Shown here: positions 8,633 through 16,850 of the stretch, piece by piece
Layout of the letters: every line of letters begins with the position of its first letter
How positions within the stretch are numbered: the stretch's first letter is position 1
Assembly: GCA_018713425.1 (NCBI GenBank)
Contig: DVOT01000071.1
Span: 1 to 36,172 of the forward strand
Length of the DNA: 36,172 bases
Direction of reading: 5' to 3'
DNA from: Alectryocaccomicrobium faecavium
GTDB taxonomy: Bacteria > Bacillota > Clostridia > Christensenellales > Aristaeellaceae
Notes under the pieces: generated by a model
What the model was told of the DNA's origin: nothing
Database searches by the model: none
The model's input: only the letters and a program-made list of their open reading frames with translations
Made by a program: the position numbers and the translations under genes

Positions 8633-10009
8633 ATGGATTTTGCGAAACTGGATGCTTTGCTTGAAAACAGTCGCGAAGATATGATTCGCACTTTGCGCGG
8701 ATGGATTGCCATTCCATCCGTGAGCGCGCGTTCGGATGCGGCGGGCGCGCCCTTTGGGGCGGAGTGCCGGCGGGCGCTGGATCTCGCTTTGGCCGACGCC
8801 AAAGCCATGGGGTTTTCCGTGCGCGATTTTGACGGCTACGCAGGCGACATCACGCTGGAAGCGGGAGAGAAAACGCTGGGCATGCTCTGCCATTTGGATG
8901 TAGTCCCTGCGGGCGACGGTTGGACAAAGCAGCCGTTTGGCGGAGAAATCGAGGCGGGCAAAATTTACGGACGCGGCACCATGGACGATAAAGGCCCGGC
9001 GGTGGCCGCGCTGTACGCCATGAAAGCTGTGCGCGACGCGGGCATCCCGCTGAAGGATAGCGTGCGCCTGATCCTCGGCTGCGACGAGGAAACCGGCATG
9101 AGCGATATGCGGTATTACGCGGCCCACACCCAAACGCCGGACTATGGATTTTCACCCGACGCGGAGTATCCGGTGATCAACATTGAAAAGGGCGGGTTGG
9201 GCGTACTTCTCACCAAAGAATTGCCCAGCGATGCGGGCAAGGTGCCGCTTTATGAGATGAACGCGGGCGTGCGGCCCAATGTGGTGCCGGGCATCGCCTG
9301 GGCCATCGTTGGCGCGAGCGCCGAAGAAGCGGCGGCGTCGGGCCTTGCGGTGGAAGATCTGGGCAATGGGCGCGTGAAGCTCACGGCAACGGGCGTATCC
9401 GCGCATGCCTCTACGCCGCAATTGGGCGTGAACGCGATCGGCCTTTTGTTTGCTGGACTGGTGAAGATTGGCGCGGGCGGCGAAACCATTCGCGCGCTTT
9501 CGGAATGCATCGGTCTGGAAGGCGACGGGAAGAGCTTGGGCATCGCCATCGAGGATGAAGAATCCGGCCAGCTCACCTGCAACATGGGAATTTTGCGCTA
9601 TGACGGCCGCTTTCTCAGCGTGCAGTTGGACATCCGCTATCCCATCGCGGCGGAAGAAGAAAAAATGCTGGGGCAAATGGCAATGAAACTTTCTCCGGCA
9701 CGCATCGGCGTCACGCGCCTGTCCGGCCATGGGCCGCACCACGTGCCCAAGGAGCACAGGTTGGTTCGCGAGCTGATCGCGGCCTACAGCGAGGTCACGG
9801 GCAAGGAAGGCTACGCGTTCGCCATCGGCGGCGGAACGTACTCGCGCATGATGCCCAACACCGTGGCGTTTGGCATCAACTTCCCTGGCGATGTGGATAC
9901 CTGCCACATGCCGGATGAATATGTGGAACTGGACAAGTGGATTTTGTCCGCGCGCATTATGGCGCATGCCATCGCGCGGCTTGCGGGAGCGGAACAAGGC
10001 GATGAATAA
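8633..10009 (+). CDS. PepV-type M20 metallodipeptidase (Sapep family)
   Basis: 458-residue cytosolic dinuclear-zinc dipeptidase. Metal and catalytic positions of the M20 fold are visible: His87 and Asp89 in CHLDVVP, the bridging Asp in GRGTMDDKGP (118/119), Glu152-Glu153 in CDEETGM, Asp176 in FSPDAEYP and a C-terminal His425 in DTCHMPDEY. These match PepV closely in sequence and spacing. The usual lid/dimerisation domain lies in the middle. It releases amino acids from dipeptides, probably for peptide nutrition or peptidoglycan-peptide recycling. The ATG at 8633 follows a G-rich ribosome-binding site just after the uvrC stop. The end overlaps cmk by eight bases. Confidence 0.93.
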   Translation: MDFAKLDALLENSREDMIRTLRGWIAIPSVSARSDAAGAPFGAECRRALDLALADAKAMGFSVRDFDGYAGDITLEAGEKTLGMLCHLDVVPAGDGWTKQPFGGEIEAGKIYGRGTMDDKGPAVAALYAMKAVRDAGIPLKDSVRLILGCDEETGMSDMRYYAAHTQTPDYGFSPDAEYPVINIEKGGLGVLLTKELPSDAGKVPLYEMNAGVRPNVVPGIAWAIVGASAEEAAASGLAVEDLGNGRVKLTATGVSAHASTPQLGVNAIGLLFAGLVKIGAGGETIRALSECIGLEGDGKSLGIAIEDEESGQLTCNMGILRYDGRFLSVQLDIRYPIAAEEEKMLGQMAMKLSPARIGVTRLSGHGPHHVPKEHRLVRELIAAYSEVTGKEGYAFAIGGGTYSRMMPNTVAFGINFPGDVDTCHMPDEYVELDKWILSARIMAHAIARLAGAEQGDE

Positions 10010-10688
10010 ACTGCTTTCCATTGCGATTGACGGCCCTTCCGGGGCAGGCAAATCTTCCGTGGCTCAGATTTGCGCCCGGGAACTGAAGATCCTTTATTTG
10101 GATACGGGCGCGATGTACCGGACTGTAGGGCTGTATATGCTGCGCAAGGGCGTGGATTTGGAGGATGAAGCCGCCATTTCCGCCGCCATGCCCGGCGTGG
10201 AACTCGATGTGAAGTATGTGGACGGGGAACAGCGCGTGTTCCTTTGTGGGGAAGATGTGAGCCGCGCCATCCGCGGGGAAGATGTGAGCCGCGCGGCTAG
10301 CAAGGTTTCGTGCGTGCGCGCGGTGCGCGAAGCCATGGTGCGGGCGCAGAGGGATATTGCCCGCGGCAGAAGCGTTGTGATGGACGGACGGGACATTGGC
10401 ACCCGCGTTTTGCCAGACGCTACGCTCAAAATTTTTCTCACGGCCGATGTGGAGGCGCGCGCGCGGCGGCGGTTTGCGGAAAACCAGGCCAAGGGTAGCG
10501 TTGGTAGCTATGCGCAGGTGCTGAGCGCCATTGTTGAGCGGGACCGGCTGGACACCAGCCGCGCTGCCTCGCCACTGGTGAAAGCGAAGGACGCCGTGGA
10601 ACTGGACACCACGCATATGACGCTGGCGCAAGTGGCGAATCGAGTGGTGGAGTTGGCGCGCGCCGCATGGGAGGGAAATCGCGCATGA
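10002..10688 (+). CDS. cmk: Cytidylate kinase
   Basis: 228 residues, the normal length. It phosphorylates CMP and dCMP with ATP. The P-loop is GPSGAGKS at 11-18; DTGAMYR follows, then the NMP-binding segment, VMDGRDIGTRVLPDATLKIFLTAD, and the lid R-x-x-x-R region (ARARRRFAENQ). ATG 10002 lies inside the end of the dipeptidase gene; an upstream in-frame extension is out of character with the family. The stop overlaps plsC (ATGA at 10685-10688). cmk-plsC-ispH-rpsA order is widely conserved in Clostridia. The segment CGEDVSRAIRGEDVSRAASKVS contains a 20-base exact direct repeat, described separately. Confidence 0.96.
   Translation: MNKLLSIAIDGPSGAGKSSVAQICARELKILYLDTGAMYRTVGLYMLRKGVDLEDEAAISAAMPGVELDVKYVDGEQRVFLCGEDVSRAIRGEDVSRAASKVSCVRAVREAMVRAQRDIARGRSVVMDGRDIGTRVLPDATLKIFLTADVEARARRRFAENQAKGSVGSYAQVLSAIVERDRLDTSRAASPLVKAKDAVELDTTHMTLAQVANRVVELARAAWEGNRA
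10248..10294 (+). repeat. 20-base direct repeat inside cmk
   Basis: Two exact copies of a 20-base word (10248-10267 and 10275-10294) are offset by 27 bases, nine codons, and each encodes GEDVSRA. In other Cmk proteins the first half reads roughly GEDVTEEIR and the second resembles TPEVSQAVS, so the second copy has become identical to the first. Length is consistent with an ordinary Cmk, so this looks like local conversion or convergence and not an insertion. Confidence 0.75.
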
Positions 10689-11263
10689 CGGGATTGTACC
10701 GTGGCGTTCGGGCGCTCTTGCGCGCATTGTTCGCGCTTTTGTTTCCCATTCGGGTGGAAGGGCTGGAGCATTTTCCGGCTACGGGCGCGGTGATGCTGTG
10801 TTGCAACCACATTTCCCTGCGCGATCCCGTTTTGCTGATTGCGGTTTGCCCGCGCATGATCCGCTTTATGGCCAAGGAGGAACTGTTTCATTGCAAACCT
10901 TTTGGCTGGCTTTTGCGTCACATGGGTGCGTTCGCGGTGAAACGCGGCGAGAGCGATCTGGGCAGTGTGCGCGCCGCGCTGGGCGTGTTGCAGGAAGGCT
11001 GCGTGATGGGGATTTTTCCCCAGGGACACCGGGATACGCAGGATCAAGATCGCGCGCTGAAGAACGGCGCGGCAATGATCGCGCTCCGCTCGAGGGCGAC
11101 GGTTCTTCCTGCGCATGTGGCGGGGCCATACCGCCTGTTCCGGCCCATCCGCGTATCCTTTTATCCGCCCATAGCGCTGGGCGACTTGCAAAAAGCCGTG
11201 AACAGCCACGCTTTGGTAGAGGCGACCGCGCGGATTGAACAGGGGATATGGAAAATTACATAG
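10685..11263 (+). CDS. plsC: 1-acyl-sn-glycerol-3-phosphate acyltransferase family (PlsC)
   Basis: 192-residue membrane-associated acyltransferase of phospholipid synthesis, converting lysophosphatidate to phosphatidate. The catalytic H-x4-D is NHISLRD with His42 and Asp47, after a hydrophobic segment at 8-22. The substrate-binding motif usually written FPEGTRS is FPQGHRDTQD here (111-120), so the conserved Glu is Gln and the Thr is His. The ATG at 10685 overlaps the cmk stop and has a GGGAGG box; the in-frame upstream start at 10667 is less likely. Activity is probably retained but acyl-donor preference could differ. Context with cmk and ispH is the normal one for clostridial plsC. Confidence 0.92.
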   Translation: MTGLYRGVRALLRALFALLFPIRVEGLEHFPATGAVMLCCNHISLRDPVLLIAVCPRMIRFMAKEELFHCKPFGWLLRHMGAFAVKRGESDLGSVRAALGVLQEGCVMGIFPQGHRDTQDQDRALKNGAAMIALRSRATVLPAHVAGPYRLFRPIRVSFYPPIALGDLQKAVNSHALVEATARIEQGIWKIT

Positions 11264-11361
11264 TTATTTTTGCGTTAATTCGCGTGCGCGGCAGGAAAAG
11301 CCACTTAGAAGGCGAATATGTAATCTGATTATGTGTATTCGCACGGCAAGGGGATGGAACT

Positions 11362-13374
11362 ACGAGCGTTGAGGTTTGCGCGCATGCTGGTTTCTGCTAT
11401 GGCGTGCGCCGGGCGGTGGAACTGGCGTTGGCCAGCGCTCCGGCATATAGCTTGGGTTCCATCATCCACAATCCGCATGTGGTGCAGGAATTGGCGCAAA
11501 AAGGCGTTGTTCCGCGCGCAGAAGAGGAGATTCCAGCCGGGGCGCGAGTTGTGATTCGCTCCCATGGCGTGGGAGCGGCGGTCATTCGCCGTCTTGCGGC
11601 GCGCGGGGCCGCGGTTGTGGACGCTACCTGCCCGCACGTTAAGCGCATTCACGAAGCGGTTTTTGCCGCGGCTCAGGAAGGGATTCCCTCGATCATCGTA
11701 GGGGAGCGAACGCATCCGGAGGTAGAAGGAATCCTGGGGTGGAGCGAAGGCAAAGGCGTTGCCGTCGCCACGATAAGCGAGGCGGACGCTTTGCCTGAAT
11801 GTGAGAAGGCTCTGATCGTTTCGCAGACGACGTTTCCCGTCGAGCGGTATCAGGCGCTGTGCGAACGCATTTGCAAGCGCGTAAAGCATCCGCAGGTGCT
11901 GAACACCATTTGCCCGGCGACGCAACAGCGCCAAAAAGCCGCCATGGACGTGGCGGGCCGGGTGGATGTGATGATCGTTGTAGGAGGGCGCGATAGCGCC
12001 AATACGCGCAAGCTGGCCGAACTGGCAGGGAGGGTATGCCCGCAAACATACCATATCGAGGATCCGGCCGAATTGGCGGCAATTGCCATTTCGCCCGGCG
12101 CCCGCATCGGGATTACAGCCGGTGCATCTACACCGGATTGTATATTTAAGGAGGTTGTTGCACGAATGAATGACATCGAGAACAAGGACCAGGTCGTAAC
12201 CCAGCAGGATGCGCCGCAGGAACCCGTCGAAGCGCCCGCAGCCGAATCGGATTTTATGTCCGATGTTGAAAAAACGTTGGTACAAATTCGTCCCGGTCAG
12301 ACGCTCACCGGCACGGTGGTGCAAATCACGGAGGACGAAGTTTGCGTCAACATAGGCTATAAGGCAGACGGCCTGATCAAAAAGGCGGACCTCTCCTCGC
12401 CCGATGTCAAGGAGGGCGACGAGATTGAGGTCGAAGTCGTGAAGGTGAACGACGGCGAAGGCAATGTGTTGCTCTCTCAGCGCAACATTGTGAACCGCAA
12501 GCTGTGGGACGAAGTTGTCGCCAAGTTCAATGCGGGCGAGTTCGTGGAAGGCGTTGGCAAGGAAGCCGTGAAGGGCGGCTTGCTGGCGGACATCAACGGC
12601 ATTCGCGCGTTTATTCCGGCGTCCCATCTGGCCCTGCGCTATGTGGAAAAGATCGACGCCTTTGTCGGCCAGACGATGAAGCTCAAGATCATCGAAATCG
12701 ACGAGAAGAAAAAGCGCGTCGTGGCGTCCCGCAAGGAAGCCTTGCGCGCGGAAGAAGCCGAGCGCAAGAAGGAACTGTGGTCGAAGCTGGAAGTGGGCGC
12801 TGTGGTGAAGGGCACCGTGCGCCGCTTGGCGGACTTCGGCGCGTTTGTGGACATCGGCGGCATCGATGGTCTGGTGCATGTCACCGACCTGAGCTGGGGT
12901 CGCGTGCGCCATCCCTCGGATGTGGTGAGCGTGGGCCAGGAAATCGAAGTGAAGATCCTCAAAGTGGATCCCGAAAAGGAACGCGTGGGCCTTTCTTTGA
13001 AGGAAACCACCCCGCGTCCGTGGTCGGTTGCGGAAACGAAGTACCCCGTGGGCTCCGTGGTGGAAGGCCGCGTGGTGCGCATCGCCACTTTCGGCGCGTT
13101 TGTGGAACTGGAGCCGGGTCTGGATGGCTTGGTGCACATTTCCCAGTGCTCGCTGAATCGCATCGCCAAAGTGGAAGACGCGGTGAACGTGGGCGATGTG
13201 GTGCGCGTGAAGGTGCTCAGCGTGGATACCGATGCGAAGCGCATTGGCTTGTCCATCCGTGCCGTGCTGGAAGACGAAGCCATGAACATGGATTCCAGCA
13301 GCGATGAATTTGCCGACGAATATGCCATTCCGGAAGAACAGCTTCCGCTTTCTGATCAGCCGGAAGAAGTGTAA
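11362..13374 (+). CDS. ispH-rpsA: IspH-ribosomal protein S1 fusion (HMBPP reductase / 30S S1)
   Basis: Residues about 1-268 are 4-hydroxy-3-methylbut-2-enyl diphosphate reductase, the last MEP-pathway enzyme, with all three [4Fe-4S] cysteines: Cys12 in AGFCYGVRRAV, Cys90 in DATCPHV and Cys184 in NTICPAT, plus substrate histidines in IHNPH, RSHGV and ERTHPE. Residues 269-670 carry four S1 RNA-binding domains at about 312-374, 393-460, 479-547 and 563-633, then an acidic tail. Such fusions are known in Clostridia. No ATG, GTG, TTG or CTG exists in frame between the stop at 11326 and codon 11404, yet Cys12 lies upstream of 11404. ACG at 11362, eight bases after AAGGGG, would give MSVEVCAHAGFC and puts Cys12 at its E. 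coli position, so I take it as the start. An internal ribosome-binding site precedes Met269. Isoprenoid product would feed undecaprenyl carrier synthesis. Confidence 0.93.
   Translation, partial: TSVEVCAHAGFCYGVRRAVELALASAPAYSLGSIIHNPHVVQELAQKGVVPRAEEEIPAGARVVIRSHGVGAAVIRRLAARGAAVVDATCPHVKRIHEAVFAAAQEGIPSIIVGERTHPEVEGILGWSEGKGVAVATISEADALPECEKALIVSQTTFPVERYQALCERICKRVKHPQVLNTICPATQQRQKAAMDVAGRVDVMIVVGGRDSANTRKLAELAGRVCPQTYHIEDPAELAAIAISPGARIGITAGASTPDCIFKEVVARMNDIENKDQVVTQQDAPQEPVEAPAAESDFMSDVEKTLVQIRPGQTLTGTVVQITEDEVCVNIGYKADGLIKKADLSSPDVKEGDEIEVEVVKVNDGEGNVLLSQRNIVNRKLWDEVVAKFNAGEFVEGVGKEAVKGGLLADINGIRAFIPASHLALRYVEKIDAFVGQTMKLKIIEIDEKKKRVVASRKEALRAEEAERKKELWSKLEVGAVVKGTVRRLADFGAFVDIGGIDGLVHVTDLSWGRVRHPSDVVSVGQEIEVKILKVDPEKERVGLSLKETTPRPWSVAETKYPVGSVVEGRVVRIATFGAFVELEPGLDGLVHISQCSLNRIAKVEDAVNVGDVVRVKVLSVDTDAKRIGLSIRAVLEDEAMNMDSSSDEFADEYAIPEEQLPLSDQPEEV
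12148..12168 (+). promoter_or_regulatory. Internal Shine-Dalgarno and ATG at the IspH/S1 junction
   Basis: AAGGAGG at 12148-12154 is followed, after eleven bases, by an in-frame ATG at 12166 (MNDIENKDQ...). This is exactly at the boundary between the IspH fold and the S1 protein. It would allow a separate 402-residue S1 protein (12166-13374) to be made in addition to the fusion. The spacing is slightly longer than ideal. Function is inferred; the sequence itself is clear. Confidence 0.7.
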
Positions 13375-13439
13375 TTTCCGCGCCTGGCGCCGGGCGGATG
13401 TTCCGTTCGAATGGCAGATATTCTTCCTTGGATCACACG

Positions 13440-13465
13440 AAATGGAGGGCGCGCGCCCTCCATTT
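13440..13465. terminator. Perfect 26-base palindrome between rpsA and leuS
   Basis: A 26-base perfect inverted repeat centred at 13452/13453 can fold in RNA into an 11-bp GC-rich stem (AAATGGAGGGC arm) with a GCGC loop. No U-run follows (next bases CCCGC), so it is an atypical terminator at best. It could instead stabilise the rpsA mRNA end or act as a protein site on DNA. The rest of the 163-base gap shows no convincing promoter or T-box. Confidence 0.5.
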
Positions 13466-13537
13466 CCCGCTTATAAGGGTGGGCGAGGAGAAATGGCCTG
13501 GCGCCGCTTATGATTTTGCAATAAAGGAGATTTTGTC

Positions 13538-15958
13538 ATGCAATCCATCCCTGCGTATTCGCCGGCTGCCATTGAAGCCAAATGGCAAAAGCATTGGGAG
13601 GAAACCGGCGTTCTGAACGCAAAAGATGATTATTCCATGCCCAAATACTATCCGCTGATCGAATTCCCGTATCCGTCGGGCAACGGTCTGCACGTTGGGC
13701 ATCCGCGCTCGAACACGGCGATGGACATCATCGCTCGTAAGCGCCGCATGGAAGGCTATAACGTATTGTTCCCCATTGGCTACGATGCGTTTGGCCTGCC
13801 CACGGAGAATTTCGCGATTAAGAACCAGATCCATCCCCGCATCGTTACAGAGCGCAACATCAACCGTTTCCGTTCGCAGCTCAAGCGGCTGGGTTTCTCG
13901 TTTGATTATTCCCGCGAAGTCAACACCACGGACCCCAAGTATTATAAGTGGACCCAGTGGATTTTCCTCAAGCTCTTTGAGGCAGGGCTGGCGTACAAAA
14001 CGGAAATGCCCATCAACTGGTGCACCAGTTGCAAGGTCGGCCTGGCGAATGAAGAAGTGGTGGGCGGCGTGTGCGAGCGCTGCGGCGGCGAAGTCGTGCG
14101 CAAGGTCAAAAGCCAGTGGATGCTGCGCATCACCGATTATGCCCAGAAGCTGCTCGATGGGCTGGATAGCGTGGACTTCATCGAAAAGGTGAAGACGCAG
14201 CAGCGCAACTGGATTGGCCGCAGCGAGGGCGCAGAGCTGGATTTTCAACTCACCTGCGGCGATAAACTGCGCGTGTATACGACGCGGCCGGATACGCTTT
14301 TTGGCGCTACCTATATGGTGGTTTCCCCGGAACATCCGATGCTGGAAACCCATAAGGATAAAATTGAGAATTATTCTCAAATTGCGGACTACCGTTCGCA
14401 GGCGGCCAAAAAGAGCGATTTTGAGCGCACGGAACTGAACAAAGAAAAGACCGGCGTGGAGATCCATGGCGTTCGCGCCATCAATCCCGTGAACGGCAAG
14501 GAAATCCCCATCTGGGTTTCGGATTATGTGCTGATGGGCTATGGCACGGGCGCGATTATGGCGGTTCCAGGCCACGACACGCGCGACTGGGAATTCGCGC
14601 GCAAATTCGGTCTGCCCATCATCGAAGTGGTGGCAGGCGGAAATGTGGAGCAGGAAGCGTATACTGACATTCAAGATGGCGTGCTCGTGAATTCCGGCAT
14701 GCTCGATGGCCTGCGCGTGGCGGAAGCCAAGAAAAAGATCATTGCCTGGCTGGAAGAGCAGGGCATTGGCGAACGCAAGGTGAACTTCAAGCTGCGCGAC
14801 TGGGTTTTCTCGCGCCAGCGCTATTGGGGCGAGCCGATCCCGCTGGTCAAGTGCGACGAATGCGGCTGGGTGCCGGTTCCCTATGAGCAGCTACCCGTGA
14901 CGCTGCCGGATGTGGAGAGCTATATGCCCACGGATACCGGCGAATCGCCGCTGTCCACCATGTCGGATTGGGTGAACACCACTTGTCCCAAGTGCGGCCG
15001 GCCCGCCAAGCGCGAAACCGATACCATGCCGCAGTGGGCGGGCTCCAGTTGGTATTATCTGCGCTACGTCGACCCGCACAACGACAATGAACTGGCTTCC
15101 AAAGAGGCGCTAAAATACTGGCTACCCGTGGACTGGTACAATGGCGGCATGGAGCATACCACGCTGCACTTGCTGTATTCGCGGTTCTGGCACCATTTCC
15201 TGTACGATATCGGCGTGGTGCCCACGCCCGAACCGTACCAGAAGCGCACGAGCCACGGCATGATCCTTGGCGCGGATGGCGAGAAGATGAGCAAATCGCG
15301 CGGAAACGTCGTCAATCCCGATGAGATCGTCGATGAGCTGGGCGCGGACGCTTTCCGCTTGTATGAGATGTTCATGGGCGCGTTTGACCAGGCGATCCCC
15401 TGGTCGACCGATGGCGCGCGCGGCTGCCGCCGCTTCCTGGATCGCGTGTGGCGGCTGATGGAAGTGATGACGGATTCGGAAGAAATTTCCGCCGACATGC
15501 GCTATGACGTGCACACCACCATCAAAAAGGTGGGCGAAGATTATGAGCGGATGAAGTTCAACACCGCCATTGCCCAGATGATGACTTTGGTCAACCAGCT
15601 CTATCAGAAGGGCAGCGTTACGCGCGGCGAGATGCGCGTTTTGATTCAACTGCTCAATCCGGTTGCGCCGCACATCACCGAGGAGATCAACGAGCTGCTC
15701 GGTAGCGCGGAAGAGCTCGTGCGCAAGCCGTGGCCACAGTATGATCCGGCGGCGTTGGTGAAGGACACGGTGGAAATTGCGCTCCAGCTCAATGGCAAGC
15801 TGCGGGGCCGCGCGGAAATTCCCGCTTCGCTCACGCGGGAACAGGCCGAAGCGTATTTCCTCTCGCGCGATGACGTGAAAGAAATCCTCGGCGGCAAGCC
15901 GGTGGCAAAGCTCATTTTTGTGCCGGGACGCCTGGTAAACATCGTGGTTAAGGGATAA
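13538..15958 (+). CDS. leuS: Leucyl-tRNA synthetase
   Basis: 806 residues, the normal size. This class I synthetase charges tRNA-Leu. HIGH is HVGH at 52-55 within PYPSGNGLHVGHPRSNTAMD, and KMSKS is present at 583-587. The CP1 editing domain (GTGAIMAVPGHDTRDWEFARKFG) is intact. Cysteine pairs, WCTSC...CERCGG and KCDECG...CPKCG, suggest zinc-binding knuckles. The signature FPIGYDAFGLPTENFAIKNQIHP differs from the common HPMGWDAFGLPAENAAI form and marks a divergent bacterial LeuRS branch. A perfect AAAGGAG ribosome-binding site precedes ATG 13538. It is followed by a terminator hairpin, so it may be its own unit or the end of the rpsA transcript. Confidence 0.97.
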   Translation: MQSIPAYSPAAIEAKWQKHWEETGVLNAKDDYSMPKYYPLIEFPYPSGNGLHVGHPRSNTAMDIIARKRRMEGYNVLFPIGYDAFGLPTENFAIKNQIHPRIVTERNINRFRSQLKRLGFSFDYSREVNTTDPKYYKWTQWIFLKLFEAGLAYKTEMPINWCTSCKVGLANEEVVGGVCERCGGEVVRKVKSQWMLRITDYAQKLLDGLDSVDFIEKVKTQQRNWIGRSEGAELDFQLTCGDKLRVYTTRPDTLFGATYMVVSPEHPMLETHKDKIENYSQIADYRSQAAKKSDFERTELNKEKTGVEIHGVRAINPVNGKEIPIWVSDYVLMGYGTGAIMAVPGHDTRDWEFARKFGLPIIEVVAGGNVEQEAYTDIQDGVLVNSGMLDGLRVAEAKKKIIAWLEEQGIGERKVNFKLRDWVFSRQRYWGEPIPLVKCDECGWVPVPYEQLPVTLPDVESYMPTDTGESPLSTMSDWVNTTCPKCGRPAKRETDTMPQWAGSSWYYLRYVDPHNDNELASKEALKYWLPVDWYNGGMEHTTLHLLYSRFWHHFLYDIGVVPTPEPYQKRTSHGMILGADGEKMSKSRGNVVNPDEIVDELGADAFRLYEMFMGAFDQAIPWSTDGARGCRRFLDRVWRLMEVMTDSEEISADMRYDVHTTIKKVGEDYERMKFNTAIAQMMTLVNQLYQKGSVTRGEMRVLIQLLNPVAPHITEEINELLGSAEELVRKPWPQYDPAALVKDTVEIALQLNGKLRGRAEIPASLTREQAEAYFLSRDDVKEILGGKPVAKLIFVPGRLVNIVVKG

Positions 15959-15965
15959 ATCCAGC

Positions 15966-16014
15966 TTATGCGGAGCGCGTCCGCTGCGCGCTCCGCATAA
16001 ATTTGCGGTTTTTT
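15966..16014 (+). terminator. Intrinsic terminator after leuS
   Basis: A perfect 14-bp stem (arms 15966-15979 and 15987-16000, loop of seven) is followed by TTTGCGG and a run of six T at 16009-16014. The T-run is set back by eight bases from the stem, so efficiency may be partial and some read-through into uppP is possible. Confidence 0.7.
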
Positions 16015-16041
16015 CCGTACGCTCTAGGGGAGGTGGCGCGC

Positions 16042-16845
16042 GTGAATGAAACAATGAACGCCATTCAGGCGTTTATCTTGGGCCTTGTGCAGGGATTGGG
16101 GGAATTTTTGCCCATCAGTTCTTCCGGCCATTTGATGCTGGCACAGAAAATTATGGGCTTTGATACCAGCAACATGCTCACGCTGAATGTGCTCTTGCAT
16201 CTTGCTACGTTGGTGGCTGTGTTTGCCGTGTATTGGAAACGGTTTTGGAACATGCTTTGCCATCCCATCAAGTCCGATTTGTGGCTGTTGGTGGTGGCAA
16301 CCATTCCGGCGGTTATTGCGGCGCTCACCATCAATTTCGACGCAGCGTTTGAAGGCGCGTTTCTTGCGTGGTCGTTCCTGCTCACATCCGTGGTGCTCGT
16401 GGCGGCGGAATGGCTTTCCGGGCATTGGCACCGTCCAGCCAAGCATGTCACGCTTAAGCACGCCGTGATTATGGGCGTGATGCAGGCCATCGCGATATTG
16501 CCGGGTCTTTCTCGCTCCGGTTCCACCATTGCTGGCGGCGTGGGCAGCGGCCTTTCCCGCAAGCGCGCGGCGGATTTTTCGTTTATGATGTCCGCGCCGG
16601 CCATTCTGGGCAGCGCTGTGCTGGAAGGGAAAAAGTTGTTGGAAGGAACGGCGTCTATTGGCGTAGACGCGCTTCCATTGGCAATCGCGGTGATAACGGC
16701 GGGCGTGTCGGGCTATCTGGCAATCCGCTTTATGCTGCGCATCATTCGCAAAATCAGCCTCAATTGGTTCGCGCTGTACACGGCCATTCTGGGCGCAGTG
16801 TTGCTGGCCAACAATTATATTTTCCACTGGATATCGTTTGCTTGA
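16042..16845 (+). CDS. uppP: Undecaprenyl-diphosphatase UppP/BacA
   Basis: 267-residue polytopic membrane phosphatase that recycles undecaprenyl diphosphate to the monophosphate carrier; it can confer bacitracin resistance. Both family motifs are clear: GLGEFLPISSSGHL at about 18-31 and PGLSRSGSTIAGG near 152-164. The GTG at 16042 is chosen since GGGGAGG at 16027-16033 is eight bases upstream; ATG 16054 is an alternative, while the in-frame start at 16003 would lie inside the terminator. The gene ends against a bidirectional terminator facing the convergent glp-like operon. Together with IspH and the SEDS/PBP pair this places several steps of the lipid-carrier cycle in one region. Confidence 0.95.
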   Translation: MNETMNAIQAFILGLVQGLGEFLPISSSGHLMLAQKIMGFDTSNMLTLNVLLHLATLVAVFAVYWKRFWNMLCHPIKSDLWLLVVATIPAVIAALTINFDAAFEGAFLAWSFLLTSVVLVAAEWLSGHWHRPAKHVTLKHAVIMGVMQAIAILPGLSRSGSTIAGGVGSGLSRKRAADFSFMMSAPAILGSAVLEGKKLLEGTASIGVDALPLAIAVITAGVSGYLAIRFMLRIIRKISLNWFALYTAILGAVLLANNYIFHWISFA

Positions 16846-16850
16846 AAATA

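Noticed and set aside
6795..8717. A 640-codon open frame on the minus strand across uvrC
   Set aside because: It is the antisense shadow of uvrC, rich in His/Arg/Gln and without recognisable motifs; GC-rich codon use commonly keeps the opposite frame open.
11329..13137. A 602-codon minus-strand frame across ispH-rpsA
   Set aside because: Antisense shadow; no ribosome-binding site and no family likeness, while the + strand encodes IspH and S1 with all key residues.
13375..13537. Possible T-box leader of leuS (AAGGGTGGG near 13474)
   Set aside because: The gap is too short and the conserved T-box element and a following terminator/antiterminator are not there; the similarity is only a few bases.
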